Notes: generated by a model not told the origin, from the sequence alone. A stretch of 64,000 nt of DNA from Lactobacillus gasseri ATCC 33323 = JCM 1131 (GCF_000014425.1 NC_008530.1:186001-250000), one strand, 5' to 3'; shown: positions 46,028-55,801, counted from the first letter of the stretch. Translations and numbers: made by a program.

Positions 46028-46639
46028 TTAACGATGTGGCAACTGATGCCGAGCTAAATTATATTCTGAACGATCAAGCAGAGAAGTGAAGTTTTGAAAA
46101 AGCCAGCGACGTAATTCTGATGGTTTTAAGACTAACGGCATGCGTTCATGAACGGGAAGAACAGTATTGTTAGCAACAGTTGTTACCATTGAAAAATCGT
46201 TGCCTTGATAAATGCCAGCGATTAAAGTCATTGGTTCTTCTATAGCAGTAAAAGATGAGTGCTCATGGTAAGTTTGATTATTTGAGGCAAGGTAAGTTTG
46301 TTTGCTGCTTTCCCAAAATTCACTGGCTAAGATAATGCAGCGCTGCCGAGCAAATGAGTTGTCCCACATTGACGGTTTTTCTTCGTAAAAACGTTCTACA
46401 CGGGCATTGTAGAGAACGCGATTCTTTTGAAAGGGACTCGGATAGCCCCATTTCTTTTCAACCAGTTTTAATTCATTGTTGCTGTAAAGCATTACTAGGG
46501 ATGAAGATTTAGGATAAATTTGTGTAGCAGCAGAAAATTTATCTTCGATATTTTTAGGTACAATCAGTGGTAATTTCAAGTCAGTTGTTAGGTAAGTCTT
46601 GATTTCTTTAAGAGATGGCATTGCAAAATGACTACACAT
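46028..46639 (-). CDS. SRAP (YedK/HMCES-type) abasic-site protein
   Basis: The 203-residue protein begins Met-Cys, so Cys2 becomes the N-terminal residue that links covalently to abasic sites in single-stranded DNA. Other family positions are present: NARVER (Asn78, Arg80), ASEFWE (Glu110 at the YedK Glu105 position) and VHERMPLVL (His164). It shields abasic sites during replication. It stands alone on the minus strand, next to the tRNA-Gly gene and divergent from trpS. It is somewhat shorter than E. coli YedK. Confidence 0.9.
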   Translation of the reverse strand: MCSHFAMPSLKEIKTYLTTDLKLPLIVPKNIEDKFSAATQIYPKSSSLVMLYSNNELKLVEKKWGYPSPFQKNRVLYNARVERFYEEKPSMWDNSFARQRCIILASEFWESSKQTYLASNNQTYHEHSSFTAIEEPMTLIAGIYQGNDFSMVTTVANNTVLPVHERMPLVLKPSELRRWLFQNFTSLLDRSEYNLARHQLPHR

Positions 46640-46703
46640 GATTTTTCACTCTTTCTATCTTTAGTTAATTATTTTAATTTCATTCTAACAACTTTTGAGT
46701 AAG

Positions 46704-46732
46704 TTTAAACGAATAAGGTTTTTTGCTAGAAT
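46704..46732 (+). promoter_or_regulatory. Probable promoter of trpS
   Basis: TTTAAA and TAGAAT are separated by 17 bases, 40 bases before the start codon. No T-box is present in this leader. Confidence 0.45.
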
Positions 46733-46772
46733 TGGAGGTAAAGCTAAAGATTAACAAATATTGGAGAAAATT

Positions 46773-47801
46773 ATGACGAAAGAAATTTTATTAACTGGAG
46801 ATAGACCAACTGGTAAGCTTCACATTGGTCACTATATTGGGTCCTTAAAAAACCGTGTTAAGCTGCAAAATGAAGGTAAATATGAACCTTACATTATGAT
46901 TGCGGATACGCAAGCCTTAACTGATAATGCAAGAGATCCTGAAAAAATCAAAAATAGTTTGATTCAAGTAGCTTTAGACTACTTAGCTGTTGGTTTAGAT
47001 CCTGAAAAATCTACTATTTATGTTCAATCGCAAATTCCCGCTCTTTTTGAGTTAACTGCATATTACATGGATTTAGTAACAGTTGCACGTCTAGAGAGAA
47101 ATCCAACCGTTAAAACTGAAATTAAGCAAAAGAACTTCAAGGATTCAATCCCTGTAGGATTTTTAAACTATCCAGTTTCTCAAGCAGCAGATATTACTGC
47201 TTTTAAAGCGACAGTAGTCCCAGTTGGGGATGACCAAGAACCAATGCTTGAACAAACTCGTGAAATTGTACGTACTTTTAACCGAGTTTATAACACTGAT
47301 ATCTTAGTTGAGCCCAAGGGCTACTTCCCGCCAAAGGGTCAAGGAAGACTTCCGGGATTAGATGGAAATGCCAAAATGTCTAAATCATTAGGAAATGCGA
47401 TCTATTTATCCGATGATGCAAAGACTGTGCAAAAGAAAGTAATGTCCATGTATACTGATCCAAATCACATCCATGTGGAAGATCCAGGTCAAGTTGAAGG
47501 TAACACTGTCTTTACTTATCTTGATGTATTTGCACCAGACAAGGATAAGGTTGCTGAACTTAAAGAACAATACCAAAAAGGTGGCCTAGGTGACGTTAAA
47601 ATTAAACGTTACTTAAATAAGGTTCTTGAAGAAGAGCTTGGACCAATCAGAGAACGTCGTGAAAAGTTTGCTCAAAATCCAGATGCTGTTTATGAAATGC
47701 TACTAGAAGGATCAAAGAAGGCAAATGAAGTTGCTAATCAGACTCTACAAGAAGTTAGAGAGGCAATTGGTTTAAATTATTTTGATAGATTAAATAAATA
47801 A
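46773..47801 (+). CDS. trpS: Tryptophanyl-tRNA synthetase
   Basis: ATG 46773 follows GGAGAAA; the TTG at 46761 overlaps that site. The 342-residue class I enzyme has HIGH in [11 protein letters not shown] and KMSKS in [11 protein letters not shown]. It charges tRNA-Trp. The comEB-like gene follows after 19 bases, so trpS, comEB and the TPM-like gene are probably one transcript. Confidence 0.97.
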   Translation: MTKEILLTGDRPTGKLHIGHYIGSLKNRVKLQNEGKYEPYIMIADTQALTDNARDPEKIKNSLIQVALDYLAVGLDPEKSTIYVQSQIPALFELTAYYMDLVTVARLERNPTVKTEIKQKNFKDSIPVGFLNYPVSQAADITAFKATVVPVGDDQEPMLEQTREIVRTFNRVYNTDILVEPKGYFPPKGQGRLPGLDGNAKMSKSLGNAIYLSDDAKTVQKKVMSMYTDPNHIHVEDPGQVEGNTVFTYLDVFAPDKDKVAELKEQYQKGGLGDVKIKRYLNKVLEEELGPIRERREKFAQNPDAVYEMLLEGSKKANEVANQTLQEVREAIGLNYFDRLNK

Positions 47802-47820
47802 TTTAAAGAGGGTAAGAACA

Positions 47821-48309
47821 ATGACAAGAGACAGGATTCCGTGGAAGCAATATTTTATGATGCAGGCTTTAGTTATTGCACAACGTTCTACCTGTGATCG
47901 TGCCTTAGTCGGAAGTGTATTAGTTAAAGATGACCGGATGATTGCGACCGGATATAACGGTAGTGTTTCAGGACAGCCTCATTGTGATGATGTTGGTCAT
48001 CTGATGGTTGATGGACATTGCGTAAGAACAATTCACTCTGAAATGAATGCCTTAATTCAATGCGCTAAAAATGGTATTTCAACTGAAGGTACTGAAATTT
48101 ACGTTACTTATTTTCCTTGCTTTAATTGCAGTAAGTGCTTAGTGCAAGCTGGTATTAAGAAAATCAACTATTATTATGATTATCATGATAATCCTTTAGC
48201 CTTGAAATTATTGCGTGAAAAGGGCGTTGCAATTGAACAAGTAACGCTTGATCATAAATATGTTCAAAGCTTAGCAGACAGGCTGGAGAAGGCTGACAAT
48301 GAAAAATAA
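47821..48309 (+). CDS. comEB: dCMP deaminase family protein (ComEB-like)
   Basis: The 162-residue zinc deaminase has the motifs HSEMNAL (His and catalytic Glu) and PCFNCSKC (zinc cysteines), plus the [13 protein letters not shown] and GYNGSVSG segments of deoxycytidylate deaminases. It converts dCMP to dUMP for thymidylate synthesis. It overlaps the next gene by 11 bases. Other comE genes are not next to it, so the name reflects homology only. Confidence 0.9.
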   Translation: MTRDRIPWKQYFMMQALVIAQRSTCDRALVGSVLVKDDRMIATGYNGSVSGQPHCDDVGHLMVDGHCVRTIHSEMNALIQCAKNGISTEGTEIYVTYFPCFNCSKCLVQAGIKKINYYYDYHDNPLALKLLREKGVAIEQVTLDHKYVQSLADRLEKADNEK

Positions 48310-48886
48310 AGTCATTGGTTTAGTGGCACTATTAATTTGCATATTAACATTGACTGCTAGCACAAAATCTTTTGTTAGTGATCCGCAAGGACTATTTGAT
48401 AATCAGACGAAAGAACTTGTTAATCAAAAAAATGAGAGCTATCAAAAGACTAAAACTAAACCTGAAATTCGCCTTTTAAGCTTAAAAGACAGCAAGGATT
48501 TAAATCGAATTCAGCCATTAAAGAATCAGATAATTATTGCCGTTGCCCTTCAAAATAAAAAGAAAAATGTTCAAATTATTGTTGGTAAGAATTATCAAGA
48601 TCTTTTAACTCAAAATAAATGTGGCAACATTATTCGGTATGCAGGGAATAAATTAAGGAGCAAAAAAGCAGCTACTTTTAATTCTGGGATTCGACTAGTT
48701 TTTAATGCTTGCGCTACTTTGGTTGCTCAAAAAGATAAGCTGTCTTATGATAAAAATTCGTTAACACAAGATGAACTGCAAAAAATAGATCATCCACAAA
48801 GTGTAAACTTGGTTTGGGGATTAGTAATTGCAGCTTTAATAAGTTTTGGATTAGTTCTATTTAAAAGCTTTCGAAAAAAGAAGTAG
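48299..48886 (+). CDS. TPM-domain-like membrane-anchored protein
   Basis: A signal-like N-terminal helix (about 4-22) is followed by an extracellular domain of about 130 residues that begins [20 protein letters not shown], the usual opening of TPM (YgcG-type) domains, and a C-terminal transmembrane helix (about 168-188) with a basic tail. TPM proteins often sit in the envelope; function is unclear. The final Gly-rich tail of larger relatives is absent. It overlaps comEB, so translation is coupled. Confidence 0.72.
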   Translation: MKNKVIGLVALLICILTLTASTKSFVSDPQGLFDNQTKELVNQKNESYQKTKTKPEIRLLSLKDSKDLNRIQPLKNQIIIAVALQNKKKNVQIIVGKNYQDLLTQNKCGNIIRYAGNKLRSKKAATFNSGIRLVFNACATLVAQKDKLSYDKNSLTQDELQKIDHPQSVNLVWGLVIAALISFGLVLFKSFRKKK

Positions 48887-48890
48887 GGAC

Positions 48891-48919
48891 TTGACTAATT
48901 CTTAGTTAGCCGTTAAAGT
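48891..48919 (+). promoter_or_regulatory. Probable promoter of the M-box leader
   Basis: TTGACT and TAAAGT are separated by 17 bases, about 30 bases before the aptamer begins. Confidence 0.5.
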
Positions 48920-48949
48920 ATCAATAGAAATTAAATATTAGAGCAAATA

Positions 48950-49158
48950 AACTGTTAGGTGAGACTCCTACGTGAACATATGCTGTCGCCCAGCAACATC
49001 CAGAGATGCCAACGGGTCAAACAGGGATCGTCGATATAAGGCCCTCCCCAGCCAGCTAGTTATTTTTAATAACCTTACGTCACGTAGTGTTAAAACTGAA
49101 CGACGAGTATAAAAATCGCTTGGATTTGAGCCGATGCAGTTTTTGCATCGGCCTTTTT
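48950..49158 (+). promoter_or_regulatory. M-box (ykoK-type) magnesium riboswitch with terminator
   Basis: Conserved M-box blocks appear in order: GTTAGGTGAGACTCCTACGT, GAACATATGCTGTCGCCCAG, ACATCCAGAGATGCCAACGG, GTCAAACAGGGATCGTCGAT and ATAAGGC. The leader ends with a perfect 9-bp hairpin GCCGATGCA / TGCATCGGC (49130-49152) and a T run. High Mg2+ should favour the terminator. It lies directly upstream of the half-length P-type ATPase gene and fills the 308-base gap. Confidence 0.93.
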
Positions 49159-49194
49159 GTTTGTTTGCTAGGTTCTTAAGAAAGGATGTTGAAG

Positions 49195-50184
49195 ATGTTC
49201 AAAATCAACACTTCCGGCACAAGAAATACTACAGACACCAAGCTGGTGCGCCGGATTGCATGCGAAGATAAGTTTGCGACGCTGCAACGATTAAAAACCT
49301 CAATTAGCGGCCTTCAAAGTAAAGATGCGAGGCAACGCTTAGCAAAGTACGGATCTAATGAAATAATAATTAAACATGATAAGACTAAACTTCACTATTT
49401 GTTAAAGGCTTTTGTAACTCCTTTTTCCCTCGTTCTGCTTTTTTTAGCAATTGTAGCAATTTTTTTAAATTCTTCTCAACGTACTCTTAACCTAAGTCCA
49501 GCAATTTTTGTTTTAGCAATTTTATTTATTTCAGTAATTTTAACTGCTATGCAAAATATTCGTATCAATACTAATATTCAAAACTTGATAAATCGAATTT
49601 CTAGAACAACTCAAGTAATGCGTGATTGTGAACCACAGAAACTTTTAACTCGTGATCTAACAATTGGTGATGTGGTACTACTTAAAGCTGGAGATATTGT
49701 TCCAGCGGACGTTAAATTACTCAAAAGTAATGATTTAGAATGTTCATTACTTGGTGAAGAAGATACTGTGAAAAAGAGAGCTACTAATTACACTGGCAAA
49801 AACAATAACTTAGATTACGCTAATATTTTATATGCAGGCACAATTATTCTTTCAGGTTCAGGAATTGGCGTTGTTTTTGCGACTGGTAAAGAAACTGTTT
49901 TTGGAAAAATAGCTCAAAATCTTTCTAAGATTAATCTAGAAAACAATCTTTTTAATTTTAGTATGAAAAAATTAACTAAAATCTTTTTGACATTAATCCT
50001 GATTATTGTTCCAGTTGTTTTGCTGATTAATGAAATAATACGTGGCAATTGGGAAAATGCTTTAATTTTCGCTATGGCAATTACTGTTGGTATAACGGCT
50101 GGAGTAATGCCGACAGCTATTGTAAATAATTTGGTAAAGGCCAATATCGATATGCCTAGGATTCGAGCGACATATGACAATTAA
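49195..50184 (+). CDS. Half-length MgtA-type P-type ATPase (TM1-4 and actuator domain only)
   Basis: ATG 49195 follows AAAGGA by eight bases; an ATG at 49186 lies too close. The 329-residue product aligns with the front of MgtA-type Mg2+ ATPases: cytoplasmic N-terminus (1-70), TM1-2 (about 72-91, 101-120), actuator domain (about 135-245) with GDVVLLKAGDIVPADVKLL and a TGES-position segment reading LGEE (187-190), then TM3-4 (about 261-280, 288-312). The M4 PEMLP motif is altered to AGVMP. It ends about 15 residues before the expected DKTGT phosphorylation site, and no continuation exists before metG. It therefore cannot be a complete pump. It is expressed behind an M-box and has its own terminator. 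Confidence 0.85.
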   Translation: MFKINTSGTRNTTDTKLVRRIACEDKFATLQRLKTSISGLQSKDARQRLAKYGSNEIIIKHDKTKLHYLLKAFVTPFSLVLLFLAIVAIFLNSSQRTLNLSPAIFVLAILFISVILTAMQNIRINTNIQNLINRISRTTQVMRDCEPQKLLTRDLTIGDVVLLKAGDIVPADVKLLKSNDLECSLLGEEDTVKKRATNYTGKNNNLDYANILYAGTIILSGSGIGVVFATGKETVFGKIAQNLSKINLENNLFNFSMKKLTKIFLTLILIIVPVVLLINEIIRGNWENALIFAMAITVGITAGVMPTAIVNNLVKANIDMPRIRATYDN

Positions 50185-50201
50185 TTATCTAAATGATTTG
50201 T

Positions 50202-50234
50202 AGGGATTCCGTATTTTACAGAATTCCTTTTTTT
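50202..50234 (+). terminator. Terminator of the half-length ATPase gene
   Basis: AGGGATTC and GAATTCCT (one G-T pair) with an 11-base loop and seven T, starting 18 bases after the stop. Confidence 0.72.
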
Positions 50235-50261
50235 AATGTACAAATTAAGTCCTACATGCTA

Positions 50262-50270
50262 TGTTATACT
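50262..50270 (+). promoter_or_regulatory. Extended -10 promoter of metG
   Basis: TG-T-TATACT is an extended -10 element 35 bases before the metG start; no good -35 is seen. Confidence 0.5.
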
Positions 50271-50304
50271 AGCAATTAAAAGACTTATGAGAGGAAGAAT
50301 AAAG

Positions 50305-52281
50305 ATGGCTGAAAAGAAAACTTTTTATATTACTACACCTATTTTCTATCCATCTGGAAAATTAACTATCGGTAATGCTTATACTGCGATTGCTGCTGAT
50401 GCAATGACGCGTTATAAAAAATCTCGTGGTTTTGATACCTTCTTTTTAACAGGTACTGATGAACATGGCTTGAAGATTGAACAAAAAGCTGAAGCACAAG
50501 GTATTAAACCTCAAGAGTTTGTGGACAAAATGGCAGCTTCTTATAAAGAGTTATGGAAGATGCTAGATGTTTCTTATGATCGTTTCATTAGAACAACTGA
50601 CGAAGACCACGTTAAGGCTGTGCAAAAGATTTTTGAAAAGCTGTTAAAGCAAGGCGATATTTACTTAGGTGAATATACTGGTTGGTATTCAGTTGAAGAT
50701 GAAGAATACTTTACTGAATCACAACTTGCTGAAGTTTATAGAGATGATGATGGTAACGTTATTGGCGGAAAAGCTCCATCTGGTCATGAAGTTCGTTTGG
50801 TTAAAGAGCCTTCATACTTCTTTAGAATGAGTAAATATGCTGATCGACTTTTACAGTATTATAAGGATCATCCTGACTTTATCTTGCCACACTCTCGTGA
50901 AAAGGAAATGGTTAATAACTTTATCAAGCCAGGTCTAGAAGACTTGTCAGTAACTCGTACAACAGTTGACTGGGGAATTCCTGTGCCTAGTGATCCTAAA
51001 CACGTTGTTTACGTTTGGATAGATGCTTTGTCAAACTATATTACTGCGCTTGGTTATGGCTCAGATGATGATTCATTATTTAAGAAATACTGGCCAGCTG
51101 ATGTTCATTTAGTAGGTAAGGAAATTGTTCGTTTCCACACAATTTATTGGCCAATTATGTTAATGGCATTAGACTTGCCACTTCCTAAGCAGATTTTTGG
51201 CCATGGCTGGGTCTTAATGAGGGACGGCAAGATGTCTAAGTCTAAAGGTAATGCTGTTTATCCAGAAATGATTGCTAAGCGTTACGGATTAGACGCACTT
51301 CGTTACTACTTGATGCGTGCAATTCCATTTGGTTCAGATGGTATCTTTACTCCTGAGGATTTCGTTGAGAGAGTTAACTTTGATTTGGCTAATGACTTAG
51401 GTAACTTGTTGAACAGAACTGTTTCAATGATTAACCAATATCAAGATGGTTACGTTGCACCAGTTGCAGCAGATCAAGATGAATTTGCTCAAGACTTGAT
51501 TAAGACAGCTAAGGAAACAATCGCTGAATATCAAAAGCAAATGGACGCTCTTCACTTCTCTCAAGCTTTAGACAGTGTTTGGAAGCTTATTTCTCGTGCA
51601 AATAAATATATTGATGAGACTACTCCTTGGACTTTGAATAAAGAAGGTAAGAGTGAAGAATTATCAAAAGTAATGTCTAACCTAGCTGAAAGTCTGCGTT
51701 TAGTTGCTATTTTAATTGCACCAGTAATGACTCAAAGCCCAGTTAAAATGTTTAACCAACTTGGTCTTGATTGGAATAAAGAAGCTCAAAAGAAACTTGA
51801 ATTTGGCGCTTTTGACTGGGACATTAAAGTAACTGAAAAACCAACTCCAATCTTCCCAAGACTTAAGAATGATGTTGAAGTTAAATACATTAAGGAAGAA
51901 ATGAAGAAGGCAAAGCCAAAGAAGAAGACTAGAAGCCAGCAAAAAGAAGAGAAACATATTACGATTGATGACTTTGACAAAGTAAAGATTCAAGTTGGCC
52001 AAATTTTATCAGTTGAACCGGTAAAGGGTTCAAGTAAGCTTTTAATGTTTAAGCTAGATTTTGGCGATGGAAATGAACGTCAAATTTTGAGTGGTATTCG
52101 TAAGTTTTATCCAGATGCAAGTGAATTGTTAGATAAAAAAGTACTAGCAGTAACTAACTTGAAGCCACGTAAGATGTTAGGTCATGAAAGTCAAGGTATG
52201 CTTTTATCTAGTGAAAAAGATGGCCAAGTCAAATTAGCTCTTGTAGGCGATGAACATGAAGTTGGGGCTGAATTAGGCTAA
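50305..52281 (+). CDS. metG: Methionyl-tRNA synthetase
   Basis: ATG 50305 follows AGAGGAAG; the frame extends upstream through the promoter and is not used. The 658-residue class I enzyme has GKLTIGNAYTAI at the HIGH position, KMSKS in DGKMSKSKGN, and a C-terminal tRNA-binding OB fold (about 555-658, VKIQVGQILSVEPVKGSSKLL). It charges initiator and elongator tRNA-Met. It starts a run of overlapping genes: tatD begins in its stop codon. Confidence 0.96.
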   Translation: MAEKKTFYITTPIFYPSGKLTIGNAYTAIAADAMTRYKKSRGFDTFFLTGTDEHGLKIEQKAEAQGIKPQEFVDKMAASYKELWKMLDVSYDRFIRTTDEDHVKAVQKIFEKLLKQGDIYLGEYTGWYSVEDEEYFTESQLAEVYRDDDGNVIGGKAPSGHEVRLVKEPSYFFRMSKYADRLLQYYKDHPDFILPHSREKEMVNNFIKPGLEDLSVTRTTVDWGIPVPSDPKHVVYVWIDALSNYITALGYGSDDDSLFKKYWPADVHLVGKEIVRFHTIYWPIMLMALDLPLPKQIFGHGWVLMRDGKMSKSKGNAVYPEMIAKRYGLDALRYYLMRAIPFGSDGIFTPEDFVERVNFDLANDLGNLLNRTVSMINQYQDGYVAPVAADQDEFAQDLIKTAKETIAEYQKQMDALHFSQALDSVWKLISRANKYIDETTPWTLNKEGKSEELSKVMSNLAESLRLVAILIAPVMTQSPVKMFNQLGLDWNKEAQKKLEFGAFDWDIKVTEKPTPIFPRLKNDVEVKYIKEEMKKAKPKKKTRSQQKEEKHITIDDFDKVKIQVGQILSVEPVKGSSKLLMFKLDFGDGNERQILSGIRKFYPDASELLDKKVLAVTNLKPRKMLGHESQGMLLSSEKDGQVKLALVGDEHEVGAELG

Positions 52282-53051
52282 TGGAGATTTTTGATTCACA
52301 TACGCACTTAAATGACGTGCCTTTTCGGGGAAAAGAAGAGATCTACCTTGATCGAGCTAAAGAATTAGGTGTAGTAAAAAGTGCAGTTGCAGGACAAGAC
52401 CCAGAATTTAATGAGCGTGCGATTGATCTAAGTCAAAGATTTGATAATTTATACGCTATTGTTGGTTACTGTCCTGATGTAGCTAAAGGCTATGATCAAA
52501 ATGCAGAAGATGTATTAGTAGAACAGCTTAAGAAGCCCAAAACTGTTGCTTTAGGAGAAATTGGACTAGATTATTACTGGGATGAATCGCCAAGAGATGT
52601 TCAGCGAAAAGTTTTTGCAAGGCAACTTGATTTAGCTCATAGCTTAAAGATGCCAGTAAATATTCATACTCGCGATGCTTTTGAAGATACATATCAAGTT
52701 TTGAAAAATAGTCATGTGGGTGAATATGGCGGGATTATTCATAATTTTAATGGTGATCCAGAATGGCTTAAAAAGTTTCTTGATTTAGGGATGATGGTTT
52801 CATTTTCTGGGGTAGTTTCATTTACAAAAGCAATTGACGTACATGCTTCTGCCAAAGTTGTGCCTTGGGATAAATTTTTAATTGAAACTGATGCCCCATA
52901 CTTAACGCCAAAACCATACCGCGGAAAGCAAAATGAAACAGGATATGTACGCTATGTTGCAGAGGCAATTGCTAAGTTGCGTGATGTATCGGTTGAAGAA
53001 GTGGCAAAGCACACATTTGAAAATACGATGAGGGCATATGGAATCAAATAA
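52281..53051 (+). CDS. tatD: TatD-family metal-dependent deoxyribonuclease
   Basis: The 256-residue TIM-barrel hydrolase has the metal motifs FDSHTHLND at the N-terminus, GEIGLDYYW, IHTRDA and IETDAPYLTP. It is a 3'-5' DNA exonuclease and possible D-amino-acyl-tRNA or RNA-processing factor. It overlaps metG by one base and rnmV by 14, the usual Firmicute arrangement. Confidence 0.93.
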   Translation: MEIFDSHTHLNDVPFRGKEEIYLDRAKELGVVKSAVAGQDPEFNERAIDLSQRFDNLYAIVGYCPDVAKGYDQNAEDVLVEQLKKPKTVALGEIGLDYYWDESPRDVQRKVFARQLDLAHSLKMPVNIHTRDAFEDTYQVLKNSHVGEYGGIIHNFNGDPEWLKKFLDLGMMVSFSGVVSFTKAIDVHASAKVVPWDKFLIETDAPYLTPKPYRGKQNETGYVRYVAEAIAKLRDVSVEEVAKHTFENTMRAYGIK

Positions 53052-53601
53052 TCAAAAACAGTTCAATGCAGTAGTAGTTGTTGAAGGACGAGACGATACC
53101 AAGAGATTAAAACAGTTCTTCCCAGGAATTGAAACTATTGAAACTAATGGCTCAGAAGTATCTGATCAAACTTTAGCAGAGATTAAGAAACTAGCAAAAA
53201 CAAGAGAAATAATCATCTTTACTGATCCAGACTACAATGGTGAAAGAATTAGAAGACTAGTGACTAATGCTGCGCCAAATGCTAAACAAGCTTTTATCAC
53301 TCGTAAAGAAGGAGAACCAACTAAGCGTGGAAACAGCTTAGGAGTTGAACATGCTTCAAAAGAAGCCCTTGTTCGTGCTTTAGGTGATTTGCACGAAATT
53401 CAAGCAGTAGAGAGTGATATTACTAAAGAAAAATACGATGATTTGGGTCTCGCAGTTAGTCCGGAAGCTCGTCTTTTACGTGAAAAAGTTGGAATTAAGT
53501 TAGGAATTGGATATGGAAATAGCAAGCAATTCTTAAAACGTTTGAAGATGTTTGGAATTACTTATGATGAATTAAAGAGGGCAGTTGAAGATGTCAAATA
53601 G
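53038..53601 (+). CDS. rnmV: Ribonuclease M5
   Basis: The 187-residue protein opens with a Toprim domain ([34 protein letters not shown]) and has the DUF4093-type tail with [19 protein letters not shown]. It matures 5S rRNA. GAGGG lies just before the ATG. It overlaps both neighbours. Confidence 0.95.
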   Translation: MESNNQKQFNAVVVVEGRDDTKRLKQFFPGIETIETNGSEVSDQTLAEIKKLAKTREIIIFTDPDYNGERIRRLVTNAAPNAKQAFITRKEGEPTKRGNSLGVEHASKEALVRALGDLHEIQAVESDITKEKYDDLGLAVSPEARLLREKVGIKLGIGYGNSKQFLKRLKMFGITYDELKRAVEDVK

Positions 53602-54481
53602 TATGCCAATTGCTAGTCCAGTCCGGACTCAAGCGATTGTTAATCGCTACTTTATGCATGCAAAAAAGAATTTGGGGCAAAATTTCTTAGTAGATTTGGC
53701 CGCAATTAAAGGAATTGTTGAAGCAGCTGATATTCAATCAGGTGATCAAGTTATTGAAATTGGACCAGGTATTGGTTCTTTGACTGAGCAGCTTCTTTTA
53801 GCTGGAGCAAAGGTTTTAGCTTATGAAGTTGATCAAGATTTGCCTGAAATTTTGAAAAACGAATTACCACAAAAAATTGATGGTGAAGAGTTAAATAGTC
53901 GCTTTAAATTAGTCATGAAAGACGTATTAAAGGCAAACTTTACTAAAGATAGCGATGGTTTTCTTGACTTAAATAAGCCGGTTAAAATTGTGGCTAATCT
54001 ACCTTATTACATCACAACGCCGATCATTTTTAATTTAATTAAAAGTGATTTAGATTTCAGTAGCTTAACGTTGATGATGCAAAAAGAAGTGGCTGAACGT
54101 TTAGTTGCTATACCTAAGACTAAAGAATATGGTCCTTTAACCATTGCTGTTCAAAGCAGAATGAATGTAGAGTTAGCAGAAGAAGTTAAAAGTACTTCAT
54201 TTATGCCACGTCCAAAGGTTGACTCTGCAGTTGTTGTCTTGACACCACTTACTGAAAAACCAAATATTGACGATTATTCTTTCTTTGATCATGTTGTAAA
54301 AATGTGTTTTGCGCAGCGTCGTAAAACACTAGCTAACAACTTAAAATCCTTAGTCAGAGATAAAGATATGCGTGAAAAAATGATTAATGATTTAGGACTA
54401 GATCTTCGAGTTCGTCCGGAAGAATTAACGCTAAATCAATTTGTAGAGTTGGCACATCTTTTAAAAGATCAGCAAGCATAG
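53591..54481 (+). CDS. rsmA: 16S rRNA dimethyladenosine transferase (KsgA)
   Basis: ATG 53591 lies 10 bases after AAAGAGGG and is preferred to TTG 53585. The 296-residue methyltransferase has [11 protein letters not shown], the SAM loop [14 protein letters not shown] and the catalytic NLPYY. It dimethylates two adenosines near the 3' end of 16S rRNA in late 30S assembly; loss gives kasugamycin resistance. It overlaps rnmV by 11 bases. Confidence 0.96.
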   Translation: MSNSMPIASPVRTQAIVNRYFMHAKKNLGQNFLVDLAAIKGIVEAADIQSGDQVIEIGPGIGSLTEQLLLAGAKVLAYEVDQDLPEILKNELPQKIDGEELNSRFKLVMKDVLKANFTKDSDGFLDLNKPVKIVANLPYYITTPIIFNLIKSDLDFSSLTLMMQKEVAERLVAIPKTKEYGPLTIAVQSRMNVELAEEVKSTSFMPRPKVDSAVVVLTPLTEKPNIDDYSFFDHVVKMCFAQRRKTLANNLKSLVRDKDMREKMINDLGLDLRVRPEELTLNQFVELAHLLKDQQA

Positions 54482-54557
54482 AACGCTTACAATTTACAGA
54501 CTTGAAAAAATATTAATTTTTTGATAAAATAGTAACCAAGCAAAGGAGTGACGTCCA

Positions 54558-54797
54558 GTGCCAACAACACTAATGGCAATTAAACATAATTTGGATTCTC
54601 ATTTGGGCGAAAGCTTGGTAGTAGTAGCTCAAGCAGGAAGAAAGAAAGTAACACGCCGCAAAGGTAGATTAACTAAGACTTATCGTGCAGTGTTTGTAGT
54701 TGACCTTGATCAAGATCAAAACAACTTTGAACGAGTATCTTACAGTTACACGGATTTATTAACCAAGAACATTGAGCTTGAGTTTGATGAAATGTAA
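54558..54797 (+). CDS. veg: Veg protein
   Basis: The start codon is GTG, with AGGAG at 54544. This 79-residue basic beta-barrel-like protein (formerly DUF1021) matches Veg of Bacillus in size and in the segments MAIKHNLDSHLGESL and RRKGRLTKTYRAVFVV. In Bacillus it promotes biofilm gene expression; the mechanism is unclear. Its place between rsmA and purR matches other Firmicutes. Confidence 0.92.
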   Translation: MPTTLMAIKHNLDSHLGESLVVVAQAGRKKVTRRKGRLTKTYRAVFVVDLDQDQNNFERVSYSYTDLLTKNIELEFDEM

Positions 54798-54821
54798 GCG
54801 ACAATAGAATATATTACGAAC

Positions 54822-54863
54822 AATCACTAGTATTTTTCTTAAAATGCTAGTGATTTTTCTTTA
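54822..54863 (+). terminator. Terminator after veg
   Basis: AATCACTAG-ATTTT and AAAAT-CTAGTGATT pair around TCTT with small bulges, followed by TTTTCTTT. Confidence 0.8.
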
Positions 54864-54917
54864 GATAGAGTATATTTAAGTTTAGAAATTTAATTTAATG
54901 TTTAGGAAGGTAAAAGC

Positions 54918-55754
54918 ATGAAACGTTCAGAAAGATTAGTTGATATGGTTAAGTATCTTTTAGCTCGCCCTCATACTTTGATTGCATTGCCATTTTTTGC
55001 AGATCGTTATGGCGCAGCTAAATCTTCAATTTCAGAAGACTTGGCAATCTTGCGTCAAACTTTAGCTAACGATCAAAATGGCATTTTAGAAACTGTAGCA
55101 GGAGCTGCTGGTGGAGTGAGATACATTCCTTTTGTTGGAAAAAAAGAAGCTACTAACTATCTTCATGATTTGGCTGACCGTATCGAAGATCCTGATCGTA
55201 TTTTACCCGGTAATTTTGTTTACTTATCTGATATTTTAGGATCACCACAAGATTTGCAACAAATCGGACAATTAATTGCAACTAAATATGCTTATAGCAA
55301 TGTTGATTATGTAATGACAATTGAAACTAAAGGGATTGCTATCGCGCAGGCAGTTAGTCGCTTTTTAAATGTACCATTTGTGATGGTTAGAAGAAGACCT
55401 AAGATTACTGAAGGATCAACAATCTCAGTTAACTATGTTGCTTCGTCAAGTGAACGAGTTGAAAAAATGGAATTAGCTAAAAGATTACTTCCAGAAGGAA
55501 GCAATGTATTAATTGTCGATGACTTCATGAAGGGTGGCGGCACCTTAACTGGGATGGAAGAATTAGTTAAGGAATTTAAGGGAACAGTTGCTGGAATGTG
55601 CGTCCTTTGTGAAACAAAATACGCTTCGCAAAAGGTCGTAGATGATTATCAATCATTGATTAAGATTACTGAAGTTGACAGAACTAAAAAGTTAATTAAA
55701 GTGCGGCCAGGTAATTTCTTAGAGCAGACAGACTTCAATCGTTTTCCAAAATGA
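54918..55754 (+). CDS. purR: Purine operon repressor PurR (Gram-positive type)
   Basis: The 278-residue protein joins an N-terminal winged helix (about 1-72, LPFFADRYGAAKSSISEDLAILRQTL) to a phosphoribosyltransferase-like domain with the PRPP loop NVLIVDDFMKGGGTLTGM. It represses purine genes and is relieved by PRPP. The prs gene, which makes PRPP, lies two genes downstream. Confidence 0.95.
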   Translation: MKRSERLVDMVKYLLARPHTLIALPFFADRYGAAKSSISEDLAILRQTLANDQNGILETVAGAAGGVRYIPFVGKKEATNYLHDLADRIEDPDRILPGNFVYLSDILGSPQDLQQIGQLIATKYAYSNVDYVMTIETKGIAIAQAVSRFLNVPFVMVRRRPKITEGSTISVNYVASSSERVEKMELAKRLLPEGSNVLIVDDFMKGGGTLTGMEELVKEFKGTVAGMCVLCETKYASQKVVDDYQSLIKITEVDRTKKLIKVRPGNFLEQTDFNRFPK

Positions 55755-55801
55755 TATACTGATAGTTGTTTAAATATAAAAATTGAAGGGATATAAAACT
55801 A

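Noticed and set aside
46640-46772. T-box leader for trpS
   Set aside because: The gap is only 133 bases and has no T-box core or terminator pair, unlike the tyrS leader.
50185-50304. Missing second half of the P-type ATPase
   Set aside because: All frames in the gap to metG were read for DKTGT-like or domain N sequence; none was found, only a terminator and promoter.
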